DNA from: Tanytarsus gracilentus
Lineage: Eukaryota > Arthropoda > Insecta > Diptera > Chironomidae
Direction: 5' to 3'
Assembly: GCA_038502055.1 (NCBI GenBank)
Contig: JAXRKN010000027.1
Span: 186,001-250,000, forward strand
DNA length: 64,000 bases
In this document: in pieces, positions 10,901 to 19,361 of the stretch
Numbering within the stretch: the first letter of the stretch is position 1
Layout of the letters: each line of letters begins with the position of its first letter
Position numbers and translations under genes: made by a program
Notes under the pieces: generated by a model
Databases searched by the model: none
Told to the model about the DNA's origin: nothing
Seen by the model: the letters and a program-made list of their open reading frames with translations, nothing else

Positions 10901-12552
10901 CTAACGGCCAACTCAAGTCTCTTTGTTTTGGGGTGACGATACGATTTAAAAGCAAAAAAAATTATGGGATCTGTTTTGCTGTTTTTTTTAAAAGTTTGAA
11001 ATGTTTTTTGAAAAATTTCATTCCACAAATTTTCCCTCTCTATATCACCTTTGCAGTAAGGCAAACAATCGTTGTCATAAATTAGGAATAAAATAAAATG
11101 CGTCAATTCATGAATGAAAGTCCCGTAACGTTCGTTTTTTCCCTCATCTGCAGAGATAAAGTTTAAACTTTTTTTATGATATGCAATTCCTGTTGTTTTT
11201 TCATTACATAAAGGATCAACAAATTTAACACTTTCTTTGCTGAAGTCAACAACATTTTGCAAGTCTGTCTCTGCCGCTCTCTCAAGTAATGGTCGAAGTT
11301 CTGGATGTTCACTCAATTTCGTTATCATTTCACGAATTTCTGCATGATCGCTTTCGTCTGATAAACCAAAAATTTCGCACTGTGTGCATAAAATATTTAT
11401 GAAATTTTGAGGGTTTGGTTTTAAAAATTTTAAATTATTTTGTTGAATTTGCTTTCGAACTTCTGGAGATAATTTTGAAATTTTTATGTCGAGTTGATTT
11501 TGATCGTGGCTTGAAAATCCTTCAGAGAGTAAAAACGAGTAGATTTCGTACTTTTCAGCTTCGATTGATTTATCGAGTGCCGACATTCGATTTTCGTCAG
11601 CGCAAAATTTAAAATCTGGATATTTTTCAACAAACTTTTTCACCTCTTCCAAATTTCCATTTTCAACTTTTTCATGAAATGATTTCAGAGAAATTTCAGT
11701 ATAAAATTTGTCTTCGACTCTTTGAAGCTCAAATAAAAGTGCAAAATGTTTTTTCTTCACACTTTTTTCTCTCAACTCGTTCCATTTTGAGAAGCTAAAC
11801 GTGTTTGTAAAAAACGAAGAATTTTTGAGTAAAGCTTTGAGAGCTTTAATGCAATTTTGATCGACAATTTTTAAAAAAAGTTCTTCGATTATTTCATTTT
11901 TATAAATTATTTCTAAAAGTTCATCAGTCATGTCTGAAACGTCATAGTTGCTTAAGATTAAAATCACAATTTTTAAATTCTTAACTTTAAATGCTTCAAT
12001 TAGCAATTCACGATTTATTTGAGCTGAGAAAAGCATCAAAAGTTTAATTAAATTTTCATTTTCTGATTTTATCGCTTTCTCAGTTAAATTTTCTCCACTT
12101 TTAGTGAAAAACTCTAAAATGTGTGAAATTTTTAAATTCTTTATAGTAAAATTCAAATTCTTAACAAATTTAGCGAAAGCATCAACATTTTCATCATCGT
12201 TCACTTCTTCAAATTTTTCTAAATATTGATAAACTTTAAAAGTATTTGATGACTCGATGAAAACTTGAATAAAAACTTCATGCTTTAAGTTGCATCGCTT
12301 ATTCTTAATCTTATCAAATTTATTTAAATTTTCATCTTTTACTAAAATATTAATCCAAAATATGTTTGGAAAGTGTTTAAAGTTTAAAGAATGAAATAAA
12401 GAATCATTTTTAATGTGCAAAATTTTTACATCTTCATTTACTGAATCAAAATTATCAACATTTATTTCAAGAATTTTCTCCGAATTAATTTTCAACTCCT
12501 CGTTAAAAATTTCTTTGTTCTGTTTAAGGATTTTTGAGGGTTGATCTTCCAT
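4951..12552 (-). CDS. Giant intronless NACHT (STAND) NTPase with HELTH motif and long ankyrin-like repeats
   Basis: A single open frame of 2,533 residues starts at the ATG at 12552 and ends with TAA at 4951. The N-terminal ~430 residues are Lys/Glu/Asn/Phe-rich with weak ankyrin-like helices. HELTH at 481-485 has the form of an HExxH zinc-protease motif. A NACHT-type NTPase follows: Walker A GSGKTS at 875-880, Walker B ILFDAFDE at 947-954, and WITTR at 979-983 as a sensor arginine. From about residue 1400 the chain is built of ankyrin-like repeats (GxNxLHLAA type) of about 44 residues rather than 33. Groups of four form 175-residue superunits repeated about five times. This domain order resembles NLR-like sensors, in which ligand binding by the repeats would drive NTP-dependent assembly. 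There are no introns, although most neighbours have several. Function is not known; sensing or immunity is inference from architecture. It could also be a retrocopy or a horizontally acquired gene. Confidence 0.8.
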   Translation of the reverse strand: MEDQPSKILKQNKEIFNEELKINSEKILEINVDNFDSVNEDVKILHIKNDSLFHSLNFKHFPNIFWINILVKDENLNKFDKIKNKRCNLKHEVFIQVFIESSNTFKVYQYLEKFEEVNDDENVDAFAKFVKNLNFTIKNLKISHILEFFTKSGENLTEKAIKSENENLIKLLMLFSAQINRELLIEAFKVKNLKIVILILSNYDVSDMTDELLEIIYKNEIIEELFLKIVDQNCIKALKALLKNSSFFTNTFSFSKWNELREKSVKKKHFALLFELQRVEDKFYTEISLKSFHEKVENGNLEEVKKFVEKYPDFKFCADENRMSALDKSIEAEKYEIYSFLLSEGFSSHDQNQLDIKISKLSPEVRKQIQQNNLKFLKPNPQNFINILCTQCEIFGLSDESDHAEIREMITKLSEHPELRPLLERAAETDLQNVVDFSKESVKFVDPLCNEKTTGIAYHKKSLNFISADEGKNERYGTFIHELTHFILFLIYDNDCLPYCKGDIERENLWNEIFQKTFQTFKKNSKTDPIIFFAFKSYRHPKTKRLELAVRVNHILARYMNDQTKINEIQSQFPEIFEFNRKVIDDLKIPNVYNLISLNNNLGLLKRVQESKLQVVVKKSTNLLKINEKFLIFTSNVPQLTFSRIFQEIFIESENKLDLKVRNIFLDPQRLDQEHLREIFSNFLEKNKIERIFVELKNFKDENLTFFEKFENILKIIFICDDDEKICGNFEKMTKEEIAHEWIELTEKSKDEILESKINFQGKLTNLKKCLTKTDKICSKILKFLCKKEIKINCEVVKIKLKNFIERKIEKKIKKLENEFKNENFQENKFGIENKKTKQKKLFEAEKFEYQEFILESFTQNVANELIVLLSDMAGSGKTSALWVFYEILLANYPDFWIIFISLKDHVDELYEGVGEILLEFMIKILKLNPLEAEIFTQKFAKGEVKILFDAFDEISPKCKEETLKLFKLFKAQEKNQVWITTRTHLEHDLESGLEVLAHRLKILDESEQITFLKEIWKNSHESEKFIEECAEKLVEKISEMISTNPSVIGLPLIVEGLANYFKNEINENFTEKIEILKISIVYENLIIGANFKILNSKFPEKIEENLNKSDSILNVHQYLAIVHLFDETIAENLNLNYDEDEWTLEEISRGGIVKYEKDQKVQFNHETYAEFLVAKVMIQIIKKSKNPKKFQLELFDKILREENFKITRMFLDEMLENLDEKNKFFDSFIKIVEISTFRLIAQEGLFNIFEIIFNRVKISKVEVYKNLFETEDEKLKKTIFMEILPNLKNVENFEKISNEIFEFYGQKVFDDFLLRTDADGNTILHLMTDEKVKSEIFNSFSEKFLREEKLEKIIFKINIYQQTFLDFCILKYDKNFDKLEKFFDFVSKKLKKQEQKELIKIKDVSGYNILHSAAFEDEKSSKLILDFIFQLFNKEELREIIKEKDEDGDNVLHLAAQFTESEEIFDFLWSKICENVENKKEFFMQKGKLDRNVLQNSALNENDPKVFHFVFNLAKSFCENEKELKNLILEKNSENFNLLTFAASFATKSNLEFLIEIILEIFGENEMKKVLKTTKGFEERNLLSFAAINNKNKNSIEFLWKTFEENLSPEEICELLSKKDEDGDNFLHLAAQYTKSEEIFDFLWLRICENVENKKEFFMQKAKFDRNVLQKSALNKNDPKVFHFVFNLAKSFCENEKELKNLILDKDSDNSNLLTLAASFATKLNIELLIEIILEIFGENEMKKVLKTTKGFEERNLLSSAAINNKNKNSIEFLWKTFEENLSREEIFELLSKKDEDGHNFLHLAAQYTNSEEIFDFLWMKICENVENKKEFFMQKGNFDRNVLQLSALNKNNRKVFHFVFNLAKSFCENEKELKNLILEKNSENSNLLTLAASFATKLNIELLIEIILEIFGENEMKKVLKTTKGFEERNLLSSAAINNKNKNSIEFLWKTFEENLSREEIFELLSKKDEDGHNFLHLAAQYTNSEEIFDFLWMKICENVENKKEFFMQKGNFDRNVLQLSALNKNNRKVFHFVFNLAKSFCENEKELKNLILEKNSENQNLLTLAASFAPRLNLEFLIEKILEIFGQNEMKKVLKTTKGFGERNLLSLANQNKNKNTIEFLWKTFEENLSREEIFELLSKKDEDGNNILHLAAECTKSEEIFQFLWLKICENVENKKEFFMQKGNFDRNVLQKSALNKNDPKVFHFVFNLTKSFCENEKELKKLILEKNSDNSNLLTLAAAFATKSNLEFLIEKILEIFGENEMKKLLKTTKGIKERNLLSSAAINNENKNSIEFLWKTFEENLSREEIFELLNEKDEDGSNILHLAAQFTESEEIFDFLWLKICEKFKNNCNDEKEWKNYLKSKNLQGENILLASISQKNENSFFFIFENIFCQFFDFKDFINECDESDENFLHNLARFGSVSMLEFAFKKLEEKLSEEEFKKFLKIKSKKSENNLLHCAALQNLDLNSIKFLSEIIKKILGEIELKNMLNEGDIYGDFPLHHAIEFNTSEIFTFFIKIYEENFNFNCS
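5500..8225 (-). repeat. 525-base tandem repeats coding the long-ankyrin superunits
   Basis: The anchor CATGAAAAATTC (coding for EFFM on the minus strand) falls at 6001, 6523, 7048, 7573 and 8098, so the spacings are 522, 525, 525 and 525 bases. Each unit encodes 174-175 residues made of four ankyrin-like elements of about 44 residues. By eye the blocks 6380-6897 and 6905-7422 are identical, while the other units have diverged. That points to a very recent duplication or gene conversion inside the coding sequence. Confidence 0.85.
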
Positions 12553-12884
12553 TTTAGCTTGTTAGTCTGTTAAAAATATTTAAAATTTAATTCTGAGAAC
12601 TTTAAAAGGCTTAATTGGGTTGATTAATTTTCATTCGTTTAAAGTTTAAACTTTTCAAAAATATATAAAACAAATAAATTGGGCTGTAGGGCATAAAATA
12701 TTACCATATCTAAAAATATGCCTGTCGTAGTTACAACAAAACTGCAATTTTTGAGAAAAATCATCCGAATGCGCTTATTTCCCCCTGGTTAAGTGAATTA
12801 ATAAATCTAATCCTAGAGAATGTTTGACTTAAATAAAATTGAACTCTAAACAAAAAACGTCGCCCGGATCTCTAGAAAGTAATA
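12553..12884. other. Short intergenic stretch upstream of the NACHT gene
   Basis: No gene was seen. The part from about 12680 to 12880 is less AT-rich than its surroundings, like the adjoining small ORF, and may belong to the same inserted or relict segment. Confidence 0.3.
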
Positions 12885-13184
12885 CTACTCTTTTGAATAT
12901 TCTATCGATCCTGGGCCGTGGATTGGGCAAGTAGGTTCTGTCGTGGATTTAAAATTCGATGGCTTTACATTTAGCAAAAGTTCTATATCAAAGCAAGGTT
13001 TTTTGAGGTCAGGAGGTGACAAAGAGAGTTTTCTCCCGTGGTTGAAATCAAAATATGGCGGAGCTATAACCTTCTTATCGCTATCAAATATTTTATTAAT
13101 TTCTCCCTCTTCATACTCACATCTTTTCACGTCCACTAAGACAAATGCTTGTTTTCTCTGAATCGGTCCGAAGTTTTGTACCAT
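12885..13184 (-). CDS. Small hypothetical protein, 99 residues, possible gene fragment
   Basis: An ATG-initiated frame on the minus strand with clearly lower AT content than the surrounding DNA. The product is mixed charged and polar, with no signal peptide or membrane segment, and ends CPIHGPGSIEYSKE. A Cys/His pair of the form CPIHGP is found beside the PR/SET domain of PRDM-type histone methyltransferases, so a decayed fragment of such a gene is one possibility. That reading rests on six residues. No neighbouring exons were found. It may equally be a chance frame in a relict insertion. Confidence 0.3.
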   Translation of the reverse strand: MVQNFGPIQRKQAFVLVDVKRCEYEEGEINKIFDSDKKVIAPPYFDFNHGRKLSLSPPDLKKPCFDIELLLNVKPSNFKSTTEPTCPIHGPGSIEYSKE

Positions 13185-13777
13185 CCGTTGCTAGCTTTAA
13201 AGATATAAAATTAAATATAATCTTTAAATTTTCAAACAGAGTTGTATGTATGTCAGTAAGATTTCTAATTGGAAAATCAAAAATCCAATTGGAATTTTTT
13301 TGGTAGGAAATTTTTAATCTTCACTCTTTTTTTTTTCAAAACATTAAAATTCTCAGGTAAAAAATTGAGGGCATGGTTTAAAATTTAGTAAAGATTAAAA
13401 TTTTAAACATCGTGAAAGTTACGAAGTTAATGTTTTAATATAATTTCGTGAAACTGATGAACGTCCTTGAAATATTTCCTGACCTACATTTTAGGAAAGA
13501 TAAAATACTTTAATTGGAGTTCGAAAATATTTTAATCTCGCACTTATACGTTCACACAGTTGATGCGCTCTCCGTTGCTTTTTTTCCCAACGTTGTTGAA
13601 TGTTTTTTACTTGTTCGTGCCGGTTTTGTTTATGGCTCAAAAAATAAGTCGGAGAAAAAAAAACTGTTTTTAAATTTTTATGACTAAAATATTTTAATTT
13701 TTGGTGCTTTAAATTCATTTGTTTATTTTTTAAAATTATATAAATATTTTTATTATTTATTCAATTTAAAATTTTAA

Positions 13778-13921
13778 CAGAGATGGGCAATTACAAAAAA
13801 TTTCATGCAATTAAATTAAATTTAGGAAAATTTCATGAATTTTGCATGAAAATGTAATGAATTAAATTTAATTTTTTGTTATGTAATTTTTACTCGATTA
13901 AAATTTAACTGCCCATCTCTG
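13778..13921. mobile_element. hAT-type MITE, 144 bases
   Basis: The terminal inverted repeats are CAGAGATGGGCA at the left and GCCCATCTCTG at the right, the form typical of hAT-superfamily elements. The interior is AT-rich and partly palindromic, with repeated TTTCATG and no coding sequence. Flanks ATTTTAA and ATTTCAA resemble each other but are not an exact 8-base target duplication, so the copy is probably old. Confidence 0.75.
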
Positions 13922-15281
13922 ATTTCAATAATTTTACTTCACTTTATTTTCTTTATAAAAAAAAACTTTTATTTTTTAATTTTCTTTTGCACTCAATTTA
14001 TAAAATGCTTTATGAAAATATTTTTTTCTCTAATCAACTTTTTTGTTTTAAATATTTTGCTTTTGATCTTTAGCTCACGATTTACTCAAATAATTTATGT
14101 TTTTTTACAAAGTCCAAGAAGAAAAATTTTTACGAAGACACACGCAAAAAAAACGAATAAAAAATAAACGCGAGATTATTTCACTATTTCCGAGAATTTT
14201 TTGAGTTACAGTAACGACTCTAAAATTTAGGAATAACTCAAATGTAAAAAATTAAATTAATTAATTCAAATGTATTAAATTAAAAAAAAAATTAATTTTT
14301 TTACCACAATCAATTTTAAAAAATTAAAGGATAAATTTAATTTTTTTTATTAAAATGAAGTAAATTTAAAATTTTTTAATAGATCTTTTTATTTAATTAT
14401 TTTAATTTTTAGGAAAGTTAAAAATAATTTTTGATGAAGTCTACGATGAAATCATCGAGCATATGAAAATATTTGAGTTTATTTGATTGTAAAGAGTTTT
14501 TTAATCGCCCTAACATACTCACACGAGTTTATATCATCGGTTGCCGACTATGATGAAATAAAAGTTTTTAGTCGAAATAACTTTAAGAACGTTTAAATTA
14601 ATTTTATTTTCACTTACATTTTTTTAATTTATTATCGATCGTGTTGAAAGTCTTTGAAAAATCTTTTTAAAAATATTTCGGATTTTTTTGTAAACGACAA
14701 AAATATTTTTAATTTTTTTTAATGCACTTTTGGTTAATTTTACAAAGTTCACTGCATTTTCACTGTTACTCAATCTCAAAAAAGTTTAAAGGCACAAAAC
14801 GTTTCAGTGAAGTTATCAATAAGAATTTTTCTGATAATATTTTAGTATTTTTAAAATTTGACTGGTTTCTTCGGCGTCCGTTGATGAAGTGAGAAGACGA
14901 AAAAATTTTTTTTTCAATGCCACACAAATTTTTCTCTTTTGATAAATTGAAGAGAGAAAAACAAAATTTATATTTCTTAGGTTTTTTGCGCACAAATTTT
15001 TTTTATTCTTTTTAAATTATTTTTTCTCTTTTTTTTCCTGATTAATTTCTGGGTGGTTTTTATATGCTCTCAGGTGGAGTTATTTCAAAAAAAACATGGA
15101 ATTAATGTACCGTGGGATTATTGCCTCACACCAAAAAAAAACTTTTTATCAATTGATAAAGTCCATAAAAAATTTCGTTTTATCAGTTAGTGAGTGATTT
15201 TTTTATAAGCAAAAATCATTGTCAAGTTTAAATTTTTATCAATTTTTTAATCTTTATCGCATTTCCCCATAAGTGTTTGCT

Positions 15282-15468
15282 CAGGGGGCGAGAGCCTAGT
15301 GTATAAATTTTATATACTTTATACACCTCAAAAATATAAAAATGTAAATGAGAAAAATAAAAATATAAAATAATATTTTATATTTTATATACATTATAAG
15401 TTTATAAAAATATAAATATCAGATTTTTATAAACCCAAAAAATTTATATACAAGTCTCCCGCCCCCTG
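15282..15468. mobile_element. MITE-like element, family CAGGGGGCG, copy B
   Basis: The element starts CAGGGGGCGAGAGCCTAGTG and ends CAAGTCTCCCGCCCCCTG, with inverted TATA-rich subterminal sequence. It is closely similar to the copies at 4305 and 55959. The right end touches TATAAAAAC at 15469, a plausible TATA box of the downstream secreted-protein gene. Confidence 0.7.
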
Positions 15469-15477
15469 TATAAAAAC
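15469..15477 (+). promoter_or_regulatory. Possible TATA box of the mucin-like gene
   Basis: TATAAAAAC lies 128 bases before the ATG at 15597 and directly abuts the end of MITE copy B. No strong initiator was identified about 30 bases downstream, so this is tentative. Confidence 0.35.
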
Positions 15478-15596
15478 CCTAAAAAATGTGAAAACCCGTG
15501 CAGGAAATCAATTTTCATGTTGACATTTTTGCAACTTCCTCTTTTATTCTTTTCCAACTTACTAAAATCAATTTTTCCCTCATTCGAAGTTCAAGA

Positions 15597-18124
15597 ATGA
15601 ACAAAATTGTGGATTTAATTTTTGTCGCTATAATTTTAGCAATTTCGACCTCAGCTCTGCCATCTTTGCCCGAAATCGATGCAACTTTGTCGAAAGTCAA
15701 TCAGGATTTGACTTATTTTCAAACAAATCTTCAAAATAAAAATAATGAACTCGCAACTGAAGCCCAAAACTTGATTGACACTTTAAAAAATAGAACTTTA
15801 GCTCCAAATTTGGTTTTACAACTTGAAAGTTTGAGAAATTTACTTCAGCGACTTGAAACGATCGATTACTTTGAGGTTTATGAAAATATTTCGACGTGCG
15901 CTGATGTAAATTATAAAATCACGATGATGGAGATTGATGTTCAACTCTACTTTGACATAATTGGAAAGACAAACTTTAATGTGTCGATTTTGTATGGAAT
16001 TTATGCTCAGGCTAATTTGCAGTATGCGAGTGAGTTTGAATTTGAGATATTTTAAGATAGAATAAATTGTAGACAAAAATTTAATTTCCAAGGAATTTAA
16101 AAATTTAATTAAAATCCAGGAATTTACAAAAGGGTTAAAAATAATCAAAATCTTATTTTTTACATTCCCGGATTTTTTAAGATTCCAAGAAATTAAATTT
16201 TTTTAACACATTTTCCTGGATTTTTTAATATTTCAAGAAATTAATTTTTTTTCCAAACTTTACAAGATTTTTAAAATTTCTGAAAACTTTTTTTTGCAAA
16301 TTTTCCTGGATACTATTTCACATAATTTTAAAATAATTTTAAATTTAATCTTCCAGTAAATGTCGCTTCTCTCAGCTCTCTTTCATCCAACGTCTCAACC
16401 TGTCTCCGTAACACAGTTCTTCTCTTCACTGAATACGCAAAATTTAACGGACTTTTAGCTCAACAAATTAACATCGTGACCTCAACAAAATTCATCTTAA
16501 ATGCCTACAAAAAAAGCTACTGCACTTGTCTCTCATCAGCTTCGATTTCAGGCATTAATTCAACCCTCGAACGTAATGTGAATATTATAGAGAGAAATTT
16601 GAAGATTTTTGAGACAAACATTCGAAATTTTTCCAATCAAACTTTGACTTTAATTGCGACAGCTTTAAAATCGACAACTGGCACGATGACAACAAATTTA
16701 CAATCACTTCGAACATTGTTAACAAGAGTTTTAACAATTTCCGACTACTCGAATGCGAAACTATCAAATTTATCGAACTGCAACGCTTTGTACACACGAA
16801 TTCAATATTTGAGGGCCAAACAAGTTTCGTACTCGAGCACTTTCGTCTCATCACACTCAAATTTTTCTTTGATCATTGGCAATCGATTGAGGGTGAACAT
16901 GAGTGCGAGTGGATCACAAATTTCAATAACAAACGTCATAAATTCAACGATGAGAATTGAAAATAATTTGAGAGTTTATGCGCAAAAGTTGACGCAAGCT
17001 GTGCAAAAGATGGCGACGATGATAAGCGAGATGATGAGTGTTGGTGACACTTTTTGTAGTTGTGAAATTAAAACGACATCAGGAGGTGTAACAACAACCT
17101 CAGCAGCAGCATCAACCACAACAAGTTCGACATCGACAAGCACCACAACTGAAAGTCCATCGACAACTTCTACAACATCGACAACAATCCCGACAACTTC
17201 AACAACCTCTACGACAATGACAACCACCACAGCTTCACTGATGCCATGCGGTAAAATTTTAAGAAATTTAAAATTTAAAAAAAATTAAAATTTTCTTGAA
17301 TTTTTTCAAATTATTTTAAATTTTGCAAAATTTCAATCTAAATTTTTTTAAACTTTAATTCCACTTCAAATTTTTTTATCCCCACTTAAGGAACTTTTGT
17401 TAAGTACGACACAGTCAATGGCGTCAATGATCCTCAACTTTATGGAGTTTCTGCTGGAACATTTCACGATGGCACGACAGTTTACATTGGATACAGTGAC
17501 AACTCAGCGTGTTTCAACCAGTCAAATTGTCCAAGCCGGATTTCAACAAATTCATCCGGACCTGGAGGTAAATTATTGAAAAAAATTAAAAAATTGATTT
17601 AAAGTTTTTTAAAAAATTGATTTAAAGTTTTTTAAAAGTAATTTAAAGTCATTTATTTATTAATTAATTTTTAATCATTCTTAAAAAAGAAATTTTTCGA
17701 TTGAATTTAAAATTTAATCAAAACTAAATTTTTACCCCTTCAACTTATGCAATTTACAGGCTACGCAACTTGCTATGACGTACTCGATGAGGTTTACGAT
17801 TCGAAAAATGCTTTTTACCTTTTAAATCATCCAAATTTGGCTTTCGTTCCCGCAAACGCTTCGAGCATTTTGACTATAAGTGGAATAATTCAAAATAATG
17901 CTGGAGGATTTTCGATGGCTTGTGAGAGTTTTTTTAAATAATTTAATGATTTAAAAAATTAATTTTTAATTTAAGATGGAAGAACTTTTTACGAAACTTA
18001 CACAACGACCTGCAAAGTTCTAATTGACTCACAAGGAAAAGGCGGAAATGGATGCTATTTTTACACGCCAATCCAGGAAGTCAGTATTGAGACTGGATTC
18101 GATGTTTTAGTTTGCAATCCTTAA
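15597..18124 (+). CDS. Secreted mucin-like protein with Thr/Ser linker and Cys-containing C-terminal domain
   Basis: Five-exon model 15597-16029, 16357-17250, 17391-17567, 17760-17921, 17976-18124, giving 604 residues with all frames joining. The start MNKIVDLIFVAIILAISTSA is a good signal peptide. Residues ~20-410 are helical, Asn/Leu-rich and carry several N-glycosylation sites. A Thr/Ser-rich stretch of about 45 residues follows, typical of an O-glycosylated mucin linker. The C-terminal ~160 residues hold several Cys and a segment AGTFHDGTTVYIGY that faintly recalls DM9 repeats. I do not recognise the family with confidence. The secreted, glycosylated design suggests a gut-lining, salivary or silk-associated protein. 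It is convergent with the next gene, with 54 bases between the stops. Confidence 0.78.
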
Positions 18125-18178
18125 ATATTTTATTTCAGTGTTTTTCAAGAAGAAAATTTTAAACAAATAAAAATCTTT

Positions 18179-18598
18179 TTACACTTCATTATTCATTTTG
18201 TGGCTGAACCCAGCGAAAAAAGTCACTTCACCATTTTCAAACTGCACTTTATGCTGGACATTTCTCTTTTGATGAATATTTTCCTTCCTCACTCTCGATT
18301 TTCGTCGTCCATCGAATTTCTTCTCATTCTCCAAAAAAACTTCAACTCTGTTCGCGTTCGACAAACTCAAATCTTTAGCCATCGACTGTTGAAGTCTTTT
18401 CGCCGTTTCTGTTGACAATTTTCTTCCATTTTCGTTTTTCCTCTCAATCTCAATCACAATTTCATCAGACTTTGAGAGATGTTTCACGATTTGATGAAAA
18501 ATCAGTCGACAAATGTGAAAGAAGGCGAAAAGTAAAATCGCCGTGATGGCAATCGAGAAGCCAACTGTGTAGGATAAACTTGAACTTGAATCGTCCAT
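18179..18598 (-). CDS. Small single-pass membrane protein, unknown function
   Basis: The frame codes for 139 residues from the ATG at 18598. The frame stays open upstream to 18643 but has no earlier ATG. After a short polar N-terminus (MDDSSSSLSY) there is one hydrophobic segment at about residues 11-33 (VGFSIAITAILLFAFFHICR). A long basic and acidic tail follows, predicted cytoplasmic, with an RRKSR cluster. There is no signal peptide ahead of the membrane segment, so it would be a type III or tail-in protein. No family was recognised. No introns were seen. Confidence 0.5.
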   Translation of the reverse strand: MDDSSSSLSYTVGFSIAITAILLFAFFHICRLIFHQIVKHLSKSDEIVIEIERKNENGRKLSTETAKRLQQSMAKDLSLSNANRVEVFLENEKKFDGRRKSRVRKENIHQKRNVQHKVQFENGEVTFFAGFSHKMNNEV

Positions 18599-19361
18599 TT
18601 GAGTACTGAAGTGATGGAAGTGAAATTGTAACTCGCAAGTCACGCCTTCGAGCGTCTTCTAATTTTAGGATCTTAATTGCACTTCGCGTGCTTATTAAAA
18701 AGCCGTTAAACATCTTCAGTCAATTATTGAACTTTTTATGAGGGAAAATTTTTATTTTTCAGTCACTTTTTTACACTCAATGATTTCGCATCGTTCACTT
18801 TTCATCGTCATGTCTTCGATTTTCTTCCTTAATCTCCCAAAAAGCAGAAAATCCTATAATTTTCCTAAAAATGACGTTTTTAGACAGGAAAAAGAAGAAG
18901 AAAATTCAAAAGGTTGTTTTAATTTCAAAAAGTCAAAAGTTGGAGAAAAATATGAAAAATCTGAAGTGAAAATTAACAAACAAGCTGCGAGAATTGCGAA
19001 CCACCAACAATCGACTGGAGAAAGAAGCGGAAGTGAAAAAATTTTATTCTTGTGTGATGGATAAAAAGTTTCAATCAATTAAAAATTAATAAATATTATT
19101 TTATGATATATTAATATTTTTTCATTTTAAACTTTAAAAAAAATTGATGTTAATAATTTATAAAAAACGAACAACATTTATGAGATTTTTACATTTTCAC
19201 TCTTTTTAAAATGAATAAAAAAACTTTACATGAATTTTATGAGAGAAAAATTTGCTGTCAGTTGTGAATCAGAGCTTAAAATGTTCAAAATTAAAAATTG
19301 AGCGAGAAAAAATTTAATTTAGTTCTTTTTTGACTCTCAAAGTGAATCAACTGTGTGTGAA
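18599..19361. other. Intergenic region between divergent genes
   Basis: Presumed promoter region for the small membrane protein (minus) and the LRR protein (plus). The open frame at 18738-19064 is Lys-rich with no recognisable features and is not called. No clear TATA box was found. Confidence 0.35.

Larger units (their letters stand above)
13185..15596. other. Gene-poor AT-rich stretch with two small transposon relics
   Basis: The stretch contains a hAT-type MITE (13778-13921) and a CAGGGGGCG-family MITE (15282-15468). A possible relict exon lies at about 14413-14485: an acceptor-like TTTTTAG followed by an open frame reading DEVYDEIIEHMKIFEFI and a stop. It has no partner exon. Nothing else was recognised. 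Confidence 0.4.

Noticed and set aside
4951..12552. Bacterial endosymbiont contamination as the source of the NACHT/ankyrin gene
   Set aside because: The flanking genes on the same contig are insect genes, the base composition matches the host, and MITEs shared with the rest of the window lie on both sides. Ancient transfer remains possible.
14766..14993. Minus-strand 75-codon basic frame
   Set aside because: It begins with GTG rather than ATG, has no domain and lies in AT-rich gene-poor DNA.
16976..17230. Minus-strand Val-rich open frame
   Set aside because: It is the antisense shadow of the Thr/Ser-rich mucin linker (ACA/ACT codons read backwards as TGT/AGT).
18738..19064. Plus-strand Lys-rich frame of 108 residues
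   Set aside because: No signal peptide, domain or splice partner; composition follows the AT-rich intergenic DNA.
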